The notes under the pieces: model-generated
Told to the model about the DNA's origin: nothing
The model's database searches: none
Seen by the model: only the letters and a program-made list of their open reading frames with translations
Shown here: piece by piece, positions 34,802 to 43,952 of the stretch
How the letters are laid out: each line of letters starts with the position of its first letter
Numbering within the stretch: position 1 is the first letter of the stretch
Assembly (NCBI GenBank): GCA_034440355.1
Contig: JAWXBY010000123.1
Location: 9,946 to 73,945, forward strand
Reading direction: 5' to 3'
DNA from: SZUA-430 sp034440355
GTDB lineage: Bacteria; Pseudomonadota; Alphaproteobacteria; Micropepsales; Micropepsaceae
DNA: 64,000 nt
Position numbers and translations under genes: made by a program

Positions 34802-36193
34802 CTATGGGCTTGCCTGGTCGCTTATCCGGGCCAGCGATTCGGCCCTTCCCAAGACGGCCAGTACGTCAAAAATGCCAGGTGAGGTGCTTCGGCCGGTAAG
34901 GGCTGCACGCAGTGGTTGTGCGATGGCGCCGAGTTTCAGGCCGTTCGCCTCTGCGAAATGGCGGGCGGCGGCGTCGAGCGACGGGGCGTCCCATGTTGTT
35001 GCCTGTTCGAACACCGATTTGAGGCGGGCGAGCAGCGCGCGGGCCTCCGTTGTCAGGAGTTTCTGGGCTTTGTCGTCGACTTTCAGGGGTCGCGTGGCGG
35101 TCAGGAATTGGGCGCTGTCGGCGAGTTCGACCAGGGTTTTCGCACGCTCCTTCAACCCGGGCATCGCCGCGATCAGTTTGGCGCGCAGGTCGGTGCTCGC
35201 TTGGCCCTTGAAGAGCGGCAGCGTGGCGTCGGCCAAGGCCTCGTCGGAGGCCTGGCGCATGTAGTGGCCGTTGACGTTGTCGAGCTTCTTGAAGTCGACG
35301 CGCGCGGGGCTGCGGCCGATGTTTTCGAGATTGAACCACTCGATGGCTTGAGCGGTCGGAATGATCTCGTCGTCGCCGTGGCTCCAGCCGAGACGCAGGA
35401 GATAGTTGCGCATCGCTTCGGGCAGGTAGCCCAGGTCTTTGTATTCATGGATGCCGAGGGCGCCGTGGCGCTTCGACAGTTTTTGTCCGTCTTCGCCGTG
35501 CATCAACGGCAAGTGCGCGTAGACCGGTTCGGGCCAGCCCATGGCGTCGATGATCTGCCGCTGGCGTGCGGCGTTGGTCAGATGGTCGTCGCCGCGGATG
35601 ATGTGGGTCACGCCCATGTCGTGGTCGTCGACGACGACGGACAGCATATAGGTCGGCGTACCGTCGGAGCGCAGCAGGATGAAATCATCCAGCACGTCGT
35701 TGCCGAAGCGGACGTCGCCTTGCACCTGATCGCGAATGATCGTCTCGCCGGTTTGCGGTGCCTTGATGCGGATCACCGGCGCGACGTTGGGGCGATGGTC
35801 GGATGCAGGTCTGTCGCGCCAGCGACCGTCGTAACGGATTGGCTTGCCGGCAGCGCGTTGCTCTTCACGCATCTGCTCGAGCTCTTCGGGCGACGCGTAG
35901 CAGTGGTAGGCGCGGCCTTGAGCCAGAAGTTGTTTGGCAACCTCGGCGTGTCTTTCAGCGCGGGAGAATTGGTAGACGATTTCGTCGTCCCAGTTCAGGC
36001 CCAGCCACTGCAGGCCTTCGATGATGGCTTCGATGGCGGCGGGAGTGGAGCGTTGGCGGTCGGTGTCTTCGATGCGTAGGCGGAAGACGCCCTTGTGGTG
36101 GCGCGAATAGAGCCAATTGAACAGCGCCGTGCGCGCGCCGCCGATGTGGAGGTAGCCGGTGGGGGAGGGGGCGAAGCGGGTGACGATCTTCAT
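34802..36193 (-). CDS. gltX: Glutamyl-tRNA synthetase
   Basis: GltX (463 residues) attaches glutamate to tRNA-Glu and, in many alphaproteobacteria, also to tRNA-Gln. The class I HIGH motif is in FAPSPTGYLHIGGARTALFN and the KMSKS counterpart is KLSKRHG. The catalytic domain runs to about residue 310 and is followed by the alpha-helical anticodon-binding domain (ADATLPLFKGQASTDLRAKL to ALTGRSTSPGIFDVLAVLG). It lies upstream of gltA on the same strand and is divergent from comEC. Confidence 0.96.
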   Translation of the reverse strand: MKIVTRFAPSPTGYLHIGGARTALFNWLYSRHHKGVFRLRIEDTDRQRSTPAAIEAIIEGLQWLGLNWDDEIVYQFSRAERHAEVAKQLLAQGRAYHCYASPEELEQMREEQRAAGKPIRYDGRWRDRPASDHRPNVAPVIRIKAPQTGETIIRDQVQGDVRFGNDVLDDFILLRSDGTPTYMLSVVVDDHDMGVTHIIRGDDHLTNAARQRQIIDAMGWPEPVYAHLPLMHGEDGQKLSKRHGALGIHEYKDLGYLPEAMRNYLLRLGWSHGDDEIIPTAQAIEWFNLENIGRSPARVDFKKLDNVNGHYMRQASDEALADATLPLFKGQASTDLRAKLIAAMPGLKERAKTLVELADSAQFLTATRPLKVDDKAQKLLTTEARALLARLKSVFEQATTWDAPSLDAAARHFAEANGLKLGAIAQPLRAALTGRSTSPGIFDVLAVLGRAESLARISDQASP

Positions 36194-36281
36194 GATTCGA
36201 CTTTGAGTTCGATTTCGATTTGAGTTCCAGGTGCCGGCCGATCGGCCGAAAACGCGCCCGTCCTTAGCATGAGGCCCCCGT

Positions 36282-38450
36282 TTGAGCGAAGCCGCGAAAC
36301 CCGGCGAAATGCTGCGCCGGTGGGACTGGCGTGACGCTGCGCGCTGGGCGGTTGCGTTTGTCGCGGGTCTGCCGCGCGCGATCGCGGAAGGGTGGCGCGC
36401 GGATGCCGGGCGGCGGGTGCTGTTCGTGCCGGTGCTGATGGGCGTGGGGATCGGCGGTTACTTCGCGCTGCCGTTCGAGCCTGCGGCGTGGACCATCGGC
36501 GTTGGCGTTGTTGCGGTCCTTGTTTGGGTCGCTGTGCGGCGGTTCGACGTTCATGTCGCCGCCGTAAGTGTCGCCGCTATCGTCGCCGGGATCTGCTCAG
36601 GCTTTTCGTTGGCTGTCGTGCGCGCGCAGACGAACGATATTGTGGTCCTCGCCTCCGAGACGCGAATGCTGACGATCACCGGGCGCGTGGCGCGGCTTGA
36701 ACCGGCGGAGCGTGGGCGGACGCGCGTGTGGTTGGATGTCGAGACGACGAAGCCTTCGTTGCGGCAGACACCGCGTCGCATCCGCATTTCGATCAACAAG
36801 AAGACCGAAGCGCTGTCGCCCGGCGGCTGGATCGAGGTGCGGGCGACGTTGAAGCCGCTGCCGGCGCCTGTCGCGCCGGGGTCATATGATTTCGGTCGTA
36901 AGCTTTGGTTCGACGGGATTGGGGCGGTTGGGTTTTCGCTCTCGCCTGTCGTGAAGATTGATACGCCGCGTGACGACTCGTTCGGTGAGGCTTTGGACAG
37001 CGCCGTGCAGGATGTGCGGCGGGCGGTGAGCGAGCGGATCCTTGCGGCGATGTCGCCGCGTACCGGGCCGATTGCGGCCGCGTTCTTGACAGGCGAGCGC
37101 GGGCTTATTTCGGACGAGGACAATGAGGCGATGCGGGATTCCAGTCTTGCGCATCTGCTGTCGATTTCCGGATTGCACATGGCGCTGGCGGGTTTCGGGT
37201 TCTTCATGGCGCTTCGGCTCATCTTTGCGATGATCCCTGCGATCGTCTTGAACTATCCGGTGAAGAAGTGGGCGGCTGCGGCGGCGATCGTGGCGTCGTT
37301 TGCGTATCTGCTGCTGAGCGGCGCTTCGGTGCCGACGCAGCGGGCGTTTGTAATGATCACCGTCGCGTTGGTCGCCATTTTGTTCGACCGGTCGGCTTTG
37401 AATATGCGCAGCGTTGCGGTGGCTGCGGTCATAATTTTGGCGGTGACACCGGAGGCTTGGATTGATCCGAGTTTTCAGATGTCGTTTGCGGCCGTCGTTG
37501 CGCTGATTGCTGCTTACGAATGGTGGAACGAGCGGCGGATTGGTGACGTCGAGCCGCGTAGTGTCGTTCGTACGGCGTGGGGAATGTTGCTGGGGGCGGC
37601 TGCCACGAGTTTCATTGCGGGGCTCGCATCCGCGCCGCTTGCCGCGTTTCACTTCAATCGGTTTGCGGATTATGGCGTCGCGGCGAACGTCATGGTCACG
37701 CCGATTGTCAGCTTTTTGATCATGCCCGCCGGTGTGTTCGCGTTGTTGCTGATGCCGTTCGGGCTTGAGGCGATTCCGTTGGCTGCGATGGAGGTCGGGC
37801 TCGATGCCATGCTTTGGGTCGCGCATTGGGTGGCGTCGTGGCCGGGAGCGACGGTGGCTGTGGGCGCTTGGCCGATCGAAGGGCTGCTGCTGATTGTGGC
37901 AGGCGGGCTGTGGCTCGCGATTTGGATGGCGAAGTGGCGGTGGTTTGGGGTCGTTGCGGTGGCCGTCGGGCTCGCCGTTTTACCGACGGCGCGCGTTCCG
38001 GATGTGTTGATTGCGGCGGATGGCGACAATGTTGCGTTTCGCGATGCCGACGGGGCGTTGCATTTGCTGTCGTCGCGGCGTGGGCGGTTCGATGCCGAGA
38101 TTTGGCTGCGGCGCGATGGCGACTCGCGTGAGGTTTCGGCTGTGACGAAGGACGACGACGGCGGGTTCATGTGCGACGCGGCGGGTTGCGTTGCGCAGGT
38201 CGCCGGGCGCGCGCCGTTGCTTGTCGCGTTCAACGCGGAGGCGTTGGTGGAGGATTGTTCGCGGGTCGCCGTCGTAATCGACCTGGCGCGGGGTTGGCGG
38301 CCGCCTTGCGACGGGCCGCAAGTTTTGGTCACGCGCGGGCTGTTGCGGCGCGAGGGCGCGATCGAGATACGGCTTGAGGATGGACGCGTGGTTTGGACGT
38401 CGGTCGCGCGCGAGCGGGGCGCGCGACCTTGGGCGGGGTCCGCTCAGTAG
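36282..38450 (+). CDS. ComEC/Rec2-family membrane channel, competence-type
   Basis: A 722-residue inner-membrane protein of the ComEC/Rec2 family, which in competent bacteria carries one DNA strand into the cytoplasm. It has N-terminal helices, an OB-like DUF4131 domain (ETRMLTITGRVARLEPAERG), and the competence core with AAAFLTGERGLISDEDNEAM and LAHLLSISGLHMALAGFGFF, followed by about ten helices. The C-terminal region lacks the histidine cluster of the metallo-beta-lactamase domain seen in some homologues. The TTG at 36282 is used; an ATG at 36309 is an alternative start. It is divergent from gltX, and its end overlaps lexA by 7 bases. Confidence 0.88.
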   Translation: MSEAAKPGEMLRRWDWRDAARWAVAFVAGLPRAIAEGWRADAGRRVLFVPVLMGVGIGGYFALPFEPAAWTIGVGVVAVLVWVAVRRFDVHVAAVSVAAIVAGICSGFSLAVVRAQTNDIVVLASETRMLTITGRVARLEPAERGRTRVWLDVETTKPSLRQTPRRIRISINKKTEALSPGGWIEVRATLKPLPAPVAPGSYDFGRKLWFDGIGAVGFSLSPVVKIDTPRDDSFGEALDSAVQDVRRAVSERILAAMSPRTGPIAAAFLTGERGLISDEDNEAMRDSSLAHLLSISGLHMALAGFGFFMALRLIFAMIPAIVLNYPVKKWAAAAAIVASFAYLLLSGASVPTQRAFVMITVALVAILFDRSALNMRSVAVAAVIILAVTPEAWIDPSFQMSFAAVVALIAAYEWWNERRIGDVEPRSVVRTAWGMLLGAAATSFIAGLASAPLAAFHFNRFADYGVAANVMVTPIVSFLIMPAGVFALLLMPFGLEAIPLAAMEVGLDAMLWVAHWVASWPGATVAVGAWPIEGLLLIVAGGLWLAIWMAKWRWFGVVAVAVGLAVLPTARVPDVLIAADGDNVAFRDADGALHLLSSRRGRFDAEIWLRRDGDSREVSAVTKDDDGGFMCDAAGCVAQVAGRAPLLVAFNAEALVEDCSRVAVVIDLARGWRPPCDGPQVLVTRGLLRREGAIEIRLEDGRVVWTSVARERGARPWAGSAQ

Positions 38451-39175
38451 CGGCGGACGAGGCCGATGAGGCGGCCTTGGACCTTCACGCGGTCCGGGCC
38501 GAAGATGCGGGTTTCGTAGGCCGGGTTTGCCGCTTCGAGGGCAATTTGCTGGCCGCGTTTGCGCAGGCGCTTCAGCGTCGCTTCGGCGTTGTCGACGAGG
38601 GCGACGACGATGTCGCCGGACTGCGCATCGTCTGCGCGCTGAATGAGGACGGTGTCCCCGTTCAGGATGCCGGCGTTGATCATCGAGTCGCCGGTGACTT
38701 CGAGCGCGTAGTGTTCGCCCGAGCCCAGCATCGATTCGGCGACCGGTACGTTGTCCGTCGGGTTTTGCAGCGCTTCGATCGGCGTACCGGCGGCGATTCT
38801 GCCCATCACCGGGACGTCGACCAGGCGCTTTGCGGCGCCTGCGGAACGTCCCTGCGGTATGCGGATAGCGCCGCCCGATTCGACGACGCCGAAGGCCGGT
38901 CGTGAGGCGGCTCCCGCCGTGGGCGTGACTGTTCTTGCGCGTGGTTTGGGCATGGTCGAGTTTTCGGGGAGCTTGATCACCTCCAACGCACGGGCGCGGT
39001 GGGCGAGGCGGCGGAGGAAACCGCGTTCTTCAAGCGCCGTGATCAGGCGATGGATTCCGGATTTGGAGCGGAGATCGAGGGCTTCCTTCATTTCATCGAA
39101 GGAGGGTGCAACGCCGGTCTCCCGCAGACGCTCGTGGATGAACATGAGCAATTCATACTGCTTGCGGGTAAGCAT
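38444..39175 (-). CDS. lexA: SOS repressor LexA
   Basis: LexA (243 residues) represses DNA-damage genes and is inactivated by RecA-stimulated self-cleavage. The N-terminal winged helix-turn-helix begins MLTRKQYELLMFIHERL, with SFDEMKEALDLRSKSGIHRLI as its DNA-reading part. The cleavage site is Ala129-Gly130 (GRIAAGTP), Ser164 in TGDSMINAG is the nucleophile and Lys202 is in EATLKRL. The start at 39175 gives the typical alphaproteobacterial N-terminus; an ATG at 39190 would add only MGLQS. Two SOS boxes upstream show autoregulation. It is convergent with comEC. Confidence 0.97.
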   Translation of the reverse strand: MLTRKQYELLMFIHERLRETGVAPSFDEMKEALDLRSKSGIHRLITALEERGFLRRLAHRARALEVIKLPENSTMPKPRARTVTPTAGAASRPAFGVVESGGAIRIPQGRSAGAAKRLVDVPVMGRIAAGTPIEALQNPTDNVPVAESMLGSGEHYALEVTGDSMINAGILNGDTVLIQRADDAQSGDIVVALVDNAEATLKRLRKRGQQIALEAANPAYETRIFGPDRVKVQGRLIGLVRRY

Positions 39176-39196
39176 GCTTTGGAGCCCCATATCTAG

Positions 39197-39211
39197 GAAC
39201 AGAGTCGGAAC
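39197..39211 (-). promoter_or_regulatory. LexA (SOS) box 1 upstream of lexA
   Basis: Read on the minus strand this is GTTC-N7-GTTC (plus strand GAAC-N7-GAAC), the alphaproteobacterial LexA box, lying 21 bp upstream of the lexA start codon. Confidence 0.85.
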
Positions 39212-39222
39212 AGACTGGGTTT

Positions 39223-39237
39223 GTTCTAGTGTTGTTC
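39223..39237 (+). promoter_or_regulatory. LexA (SOS) box 2 upstream of lexA
   Basis: A second GTTC-N7-GTTC, now in plus-strand orientation, 11 bp from box 1. The two boxes therefore lie on opposite strands. Paired LexA sites fit tight autoregulation of lexA. Confidence 0.8.
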
Positions 39238-39280
39238 CGAGGCTACGTCAACTGCCGCGTTTGGCCGGGCAGTTCGTTTT

Positions 39281-40477
39281 TTAGGCAAGATGCAGGAGCG
39301 ACACGACATCGCCCGCCGCCTTTGCCGGATCGCCCGGCGGACGCACGATCAACGCGTCGGCCTGCGCGAGCGGTTTGAGCATGCTCGAATCTTGAACCGG
39401 GAACGGTTCGACGATGTCGGCGCCGTCGGCGTCGGTGCGCACGTGGCAGCGTAGATAGTCTTGGCGCGCATCGTTCGCGGGCAGCGGCGTCGCGAGGCGC
39501 GCGCGTCCTGTTCGCCACGCGGGTTCGGTTGCGCCGAGGAGGCGGTAAATGATCGGCTTGATAAACAGCAGCGCGCAGACCATCGCCGATACCGGATTGC
39601 CGGGTAGGCCGACGAACGGCATCGATTGATAGCGACCGAAGATGAGTGGCTTGCCTGGACGCATCGCGATCTTCCAGAACGTGACCTTCAGTTCGGGTGA
39701 CAGCGCTTTTTGAATCAAATCGTGATCGCCGACCGATGCGCCGCCCAACGTGACGAAGAGATCGCAGCCGTCGGCGGTGGTCGCCTTGACCTTGATGTGC
39801 TCGATCTTGTCGTGCGCGATGCCAAGTTCGCGCACTGTGCCGCCCCATTCGAGCACGTGTCCAAGTAAGCCCGCCGTTGACGAACTGATGATTTGCGCGG
39901 GGCCAGGCTCCGTTCCCGGCGGCACCAGCTCATCACCGGTGGCGAGGATGGCGATGCGCGGCCGTCGCACGCACGGCACGCTGGCGTGGTTCATCGCGGC
40001 GGCGAGCGCGAGGTCGCGCGGCGTGAGGCGGCGGCCAGCCTTCAGCAGCTTGTCGCCTTTCTTGAAGTCGATGCCGGCGCGGCGGATGTGGCGGCCGGCA
40101 GGCGCTGCGCCGTCGATCACGTGGACGGTATCGCCTTCGCGCTTTGTGTTTTCTTGGATGACGATCGTAGTCGCGCCTTTCGGCACGACGGCGCCGGTGA
40201 AGATGCGGATGGCTTCGCCTTTGCCGAGCGAGCCTTGATAGATCGCGCCGGCTGGAACTTCGCCGACGACCTTGAGTGCTATGGGTAGGTTCGCGACGTC
40301 TTGCGCGCGGACGGCATAGCCGTCCATGGCGCTGACATCGGCGGGCGGTTGGGTTCTGGTTGAGGCGATGTCAGATGCAAGCACGCGGTTCAATGCGGCG
40401 CCGAGCGAGACTTGTTCGCTGGGCAGCGTCTTTAGGCCTTCGACGACTTTGGCTTGCGCCTCCGCAACGGAGAGCAT
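39281..40477 (-). CDS. moeA: Molybdopterin molybdenumtransferase MoeA
   Basis: MoeA (398 residues) inserts molybdate into adenylylated molybdopterin, the last step of Mo-cofactor synthesis. It starts with LSVAEAQAKVVEGL, followed by PPADVSAMDGYAVRA; the MoCF-binding fold contains ATGDELVPPGTEPGPAQII and VTLGGASVGDHDLIQ, and the domain IV region has KPLIFGRYQSMPFVGLPGNP. Its start is 4 bp after the moaC stop, so the pair is co-transcribed, consistent with a shared cofactor pathway. Confidence 0.96.
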   Translation of the reverse strand: MLSVAEAQAKVVEGLKTLPSEQVSLGAALNRVLASDIASTRTQPPADVSAMDGYAVRAQDVANLPIALKVVGEVPAGAIYQGSLGKGEAIRIFTGAVVPKGATTIVIQENTKREGDTVHVIDGAAPAGRHIRRAGIDFKKGDKLLKAGRRLTPRDLALAAAMNHASVPCVRRPRIAILATGDELVPPGTEPGPAQIISSSTAGLLGHVLEWGGTVRELGIAHDKIEHIKVKATTADGCDLFVTLGGASVGDHDLIQKALSPELKVTFWKIAMRPGKPLIFGRYQSMPFVGLPGNPVSAMVCALLFIKPIIYRLLGATEPAWRTGRARLATPLPANDARQDYLRCHVRTDADGADIVEPFPVQDSSMLKPLAQADALIVRPPGDPAKAAGDVVSLLHLA

Positions 40478-40481
40478 GCTC

Positions 40482-41291
40482 TCACCCCGCGTAGAGATCT
40501 TCCGGCGAAACGCCCGCGGCGCCTGCGAGCTTAGCTTCTTCGTTTTTGGTCAATGTGTGCGAGCGGCCGTGCAAGAAGCTGTAGATGACGCCGACGGGGA
40601 CGCCCGCGTCCTTAGCCCACGAGTGCGCGGTCAGGCTGCGGCTGGACATGAAGCGGCGCAGCGCATCGCGCTTGGCGTTGTGGTCCACGAGCGGTTTGCG
40701 CATCGTGGCTTCGCCCATCACCTCGACGGGCTGCGAGCGTTGGCGCGTGCGGCGGACGGAGGCGTTTGCGGTCGCGGCGCTGCGGCGGATGGCGGACGAG
40801 CGCGAGGCTTCGGGTTTATCGGCGCGATAGATGCCGGACTTGCCGCCTTCTTTCGAGACAAGGCGGACGCTTTCGATGACGATGCCGCGTTCCGCGGCTT
40901 TCAGCATGTCGTAGATCGTCAACGCTGCGATCGTGGCCGCGGTGAGTGCCTCCATCTCGACGCCGGTGGGACCGGTGACTTTCACGCTGGCGAGGACGCG
41001 GATCAGCGAGTCCGCTTCGTCGGGTTCGCAGGCGATGGTGACGCCGGCGATGGGCAGCGGATGGCAGAGGGGGATGAGTTCGGATGTCTTCTTCGCGGCC
41101 ATGATGCCGGCGATGCGGGCGGCGGCAAGCACGTCGCCCTTCGGCGCGGTGCCGTCGATCACGAGCGCGAGCGTTTCCGGCTTCATGCGCACGATCGCTT
41201 CGGCCATCGCGGTCCGCGTCGTCGGGTCCTTCGCGGACACGTCGACCATGCGCGCGCTGCCCTTTTCGTCGATGTGCGTCAGCTTCGTCAT
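40482..41291 (-). CDS. moaC: Cyclic pyranopterin monophosphate synthase MoaC fused to an HTH-like domain
   Basis: MoaC converts the MoaA product into cyclic pyranopterin monophosphate. Here the protein has 269 residues instead of about 160. Residues 1-158 are an intact MoaC with Lys51, His77 (LCHPLP), Asp128 and Lys131 at the known catalytic positions. Residues 159-205 form a basic, Ser/Arg-rich linker. Residues 206-269 (KRDALRRFMSSRSLTAHSWA through EDLYAG) look like a cro/cI-type helix-turn-helix domain. The frame is continuous, with no stop between the parts. The extra domain could give cofactor-linked regulation or be a structural add-on. ATG overlaps the trpDC stop. Confidence 0.88.
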   Translation of the reverse strand: MTKLTHIDEKGSARMVDVSAKDPTTRTAMAEAIVRMKPETLALVIDGTAPKGDVLAAARIAGIMAAKKTSELIPLCHPLPIAGVTIACEPDEADSLIRVLASVKVTGPTGVEMEALTAATIAALTIYDMLKAAERGIVIESVRLVSKEGGKSGIYRADKPEASRSSAIRRSAATANASVRRTRQRSQPVEVMGEATMRKPLVDHNAKRDALRRFMSSRSLTAHSWAKDAGVPVGVIYSFLHGRSHTLTKNEEAKLAGAAGVSPEDLYAG

Positions 41292-43105
41292 GCGGCTCCC
41301 TTGAGCAGTGCGCGCGTCGCGGCACTCACGTCATTCTGGCGCATTAGGCTCTCGCCGACCAGGAAGGTTCTGACACCCGCTTTGCCGAGGCGCACCAGAT
41401 CGGCGTGGGTGTTGATGCCGCTTTCGGCGACGACTAGGCAGGACTTCGGCACCAGCGGCGCGAGGGTTTCCGTGACGGCGAGAGAGGTTTGAAATGTCTT
41501 GAGGTCGCGGTTGTTGATGCCGATCATTTTCGGATCGAGTTTCAGCGCACGATCGAGTTCGGCGCGGTCGTGTACTTCGACCAGCACGTCCATGTCCCAC
41601 TGAAGCGCCGCGGCGTTGAGCATGTGCGCTTCTTGATCCGTCACCGCGGCCATGATGATGAGGATGCAGTCGGCGCCCAGCGCGCGTGCTTCGACCACCT
41701 GATACGGATCGAACATGAAATCCTTGCGCAGACTGGGGAGCTGTGTCGCGAGGCGGGCTTGGGTCAGATATTCCTTCGCGCCTTGGAACGACGGGCCGTC
41801 GGTCAGGACCGAGAGGCACGCGGCGCCGCCGCTTTCGTAGGCGCGCGCGAGGGCCGGCGGATCGAAATTTTGGCGGATGATGCCTTTCGACGGGCTCGCC
41901 TTCTTGATCTCGGCGATGAGGGCGAAGCCGTTCTTGTCGGCAGTGGTGCGCAGCGCCTCTGCGAAGGGCCGGACGGGTGGGGCACTTTTCGCCATCGCCT
42001 CGACGCGGTGCAGTGGGACGCCGGCTTGCGCCGTCGCGATTTCGCGGCGCTTGTACGTGGCGATGCGGTCGAGGACGGTCTGGTCGTCGGCGTTCGAAGC
42101 GGCGACGAGTTTCGCCAGCGTCGCGCGGGCTTGGCCGGAGTCGATCGCTTGCTGTGCGCGTTCGACGCCTTCGCGCAGCGATGACACCTTGCCGGCGACG
42201 ACGAGCGAGCCGCCGGCGTTCAGGCAAACGATGTCGCGGTAAGCGCCCGGGTTGCCTGCGAAAAGACGCGTTATTGCTGCGGCGTTCTCCGCTGCGTCGC
42301 CGCCGAAGAGTTCGTCGAGACGATGGGTCGAGAGGCCTGCATCCGCTGGCGTGATCGTGAAGCGGCGAACTTGGCCGTGGTCCAACTCGGCGATGTGGCT
42401 TGGGCCGGTGACCGTCAGTTCGTCGAGGCCGTCGCTGCCGTGGACGACCCAAGCGCGTTCCGTGCCCAGGGAGTGCAGAACGTGCGCGAGCGGTTCAACC
42501 CATTTGTCGGCAAAGATGCCGATGAGCTGTTTCTTCACGCGTGCGGGGTTGCAGAGGGGGCCGAGCAGATTGAAGATCGTGCGGAAGCCCAATTGTTGGC
42601 GCACCTGCGACACGTGCTTCATGGCGCTGTGATGCGCGGGGGCGAAGAGGAAGCCGAGGCCAGCTTCGTCGATGCAGTGCGAGACTTGTTGCGGCGTGAG
42701 ATCGATCTTCACGCCGAGTGCAGCGAGGACGTCGGCCGAGCCGCTCTTCGACGACAAGGCACGGTTGCCGTGCTTGGCGATCTTCACGCCGCACGCGGCC
42801 GTCACGATCGCGGCTGCGGTTGAGATGTTGAGCGTGCCGAGACCGTCGCCGCCGGTGCCGCAGGTGTCGATGGCGTCGGCCGGCGCGTCGACGGTGAGCG
42901 CGCGGGCGCGGAGCGCGTCGGCGGCGGCTGTGATTTCTTCCACGGTTTCGCCGCGCATGTGGAGCGCGGTCAGAAAGGCCGCGACCTGAAGCTCAGGCGC
43001 GTTGCCGTCCATGATGATGTCGAAGGCTTCGGCGGCTTCGATTGTGGTGAGAGCGGAACCGGACGCCGCTTTGCCCACCAACACTTTGAAATGATCGGCG
43101 CTCAT
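41288..43105 (-). CDS. TrpD-TrpC fusion: anthranilate phosphoribosyltransferase / indole-3-glycerol phosphate synthase
   Basis: One 605-residue protein holds two successive tryptophan-pathway enzymes. Residues 1-338 are anthranilate phosphoribosyltransferase (TrpD), with DTCGTGGDGLGTLNIST and KHGNRALSSKSGSADVL as PRPP-binding motifs. Residues 342-605 are indole-3-glycerol-phosphate synthase (TrpC), with IAEIKKASPSKGII, the loop RKDFMFDPYQVVEARALGAD and LVVAESGINTHADL. The enzymes are joined by a few residues (AASNADDQT) without a linker domain. They act on either side of the PRAI isomerase step, which has no gene in the window. It overlaps trpG by 4 bases and moaC by 4. Confidence 0.93.
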   Translation of the reverse strand: MSADHFKVLVGKAASGSALTTIEAAEAFDIIMDGNAPELQVAAFLTALHMRGETVEEITAAADALRARALTVDAPADAIDTCGTGGDGLGTLNISTAAAIVTAACGVKIAKHGNRALSSKSGSADVLAALGVKIDLTPQQVSHCIDEAGLGFLFAPAHHSAMKHVSQVRQQLGFRTIFNLLGPLCNPARVKKQLIGIFADKWVEPLAHVLHSLGTERAWVVHGSDGLDELTVTGPSHIAELDHGQVRRFTITPADAGLSTHRLDELFGGDAAENAAAITRLFAGNPGAYRDIVCLNAGGSLVVAGKVSSLREGVERAQQAIDSGQARATLAKLVAASNADDQTVLDRIATYKRREIATAQAGVPLHRVEAMAKSAPPVRPFAEALRTTADKNGFALIAEIKKASPSKGIIRQNFDPPALARAYESGGAACLSVLTDGPSFQGAKEYLTQARLATQLPSLRKDFMFDPYQVVEARALGADCILIIMAAVTDQEAHMLNAAALQWDMDVLVEVHDRAELDRALKLDPKMIGINNRDLKTFQTSLAVTETLAPLVPKSCLVVAESGINTHADLVRLGKAGVRTFLVGESLMRQNDVSAATRALLKGAA

Positions 43106-43677
43106 GCGGCGCGTGCGAGCTCTAAGAAGTTGCGCAGGAGGTCGTGGCCGTGTTCGGTCGCGATGCTTTCGGGATGGAACTGAACGCCGTGGACCGGATG
43201 TTGGCGATGCGCGACGCCCATGATGACGCCGTCGTCGGACTCAGCCGTAATCGTCAGAGAGTTCGGCAGGCTCGCGCGGTCGACGGTGAGCGAGTGATAG
43301 CGCGTCGCCTTGAACGGGTCGGGCAGGTTCTTGAAGACGCTTAAGCCCTGATGGCGGATGTTGCTGACCTTGCCGTGCATTGGGGCAGGGGCGCGCACCA
43401 CTTTGCCGCCATAGACTTGGCCGATGGCTTGATGCCCTAAGCACACGCCCAGGATGGGGGTCGTCTCGCCTGCACGCGCGATGAGGTCGAGGCAGATGCC
43501 GGCCTTGTCCGGATCACACGGGCCTGGGGAAAGGACGATCGCTTTCGGCTTCTTCGCCAAGGCTTCATCGACGGTCAGCTGGTCGTTGCGCTGCACTTCC
43601 ACGGTGGCGCCGAGCTGGCCCAGGTAGTGGACCAGATTCCACGTAAAGCTGTCGTAGTTGTCGATCAGCAGGATCAT
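43102..43677 (-). CDS. trpG: Anthranilate synthase component II (glutamine amidotransferase)
   Basis: TrpG (191 residues) supplies ammonia from glutamine to TrpE. It begins MILLIDNYDSFTWNLVHYL and has the class I amidotransferase triad: Cys in LGVCLGHQAIGQ, and His-Pro-Glu in GVQFHPESIATE. The start at 43677 is chosen because the upstream frame has no match. Its partner trpE is 12 kb away. No attenuator or leader peptide was recognised upstream. Confidence 0.96.
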   Translation of the reverse strand: MILLIDNYDSFTWNLVHYLGQLGATVEVQRNDQLTVDEALAKKPKAIVLSPGPCDPDKAGICLDLIARAGETTPILGVCLGHQAIGQVYGGKVVRAPAPMHGKVSNIRHQGLSVFKNLPDPFKATRYHSLTVDRASLPNSLTITAESDDGVIMGVAHRQHPVHGVQFHPESIATEHGHDLLRNFLELARAA

Positions 43678-43952
43678 TGCCGCGCCGTGATTTGTAGGGA
43701 CTTGGGCGGAGATAAACACAACCGGCGGGGGTTGGTAAGCCTTTGGCCCCTGTCGGCGGCGTTATGGACAAATCGGCCTTAAAAGTCGCATGGTCCGCCC
43801 CGAAATTGACCTTTCAAGGCTGTGGGCGTGATCGCCCTGGCGCTCGCTTCGGCGATGTCGGCTGCCTATATCCGGGCGCGACGCTGAGGCGGCGACGGCA
43901 TCTTGCAAGTTCGTTTTTCTAAAGCACGCACCTCTCTCAAGGAGCATTCCCC

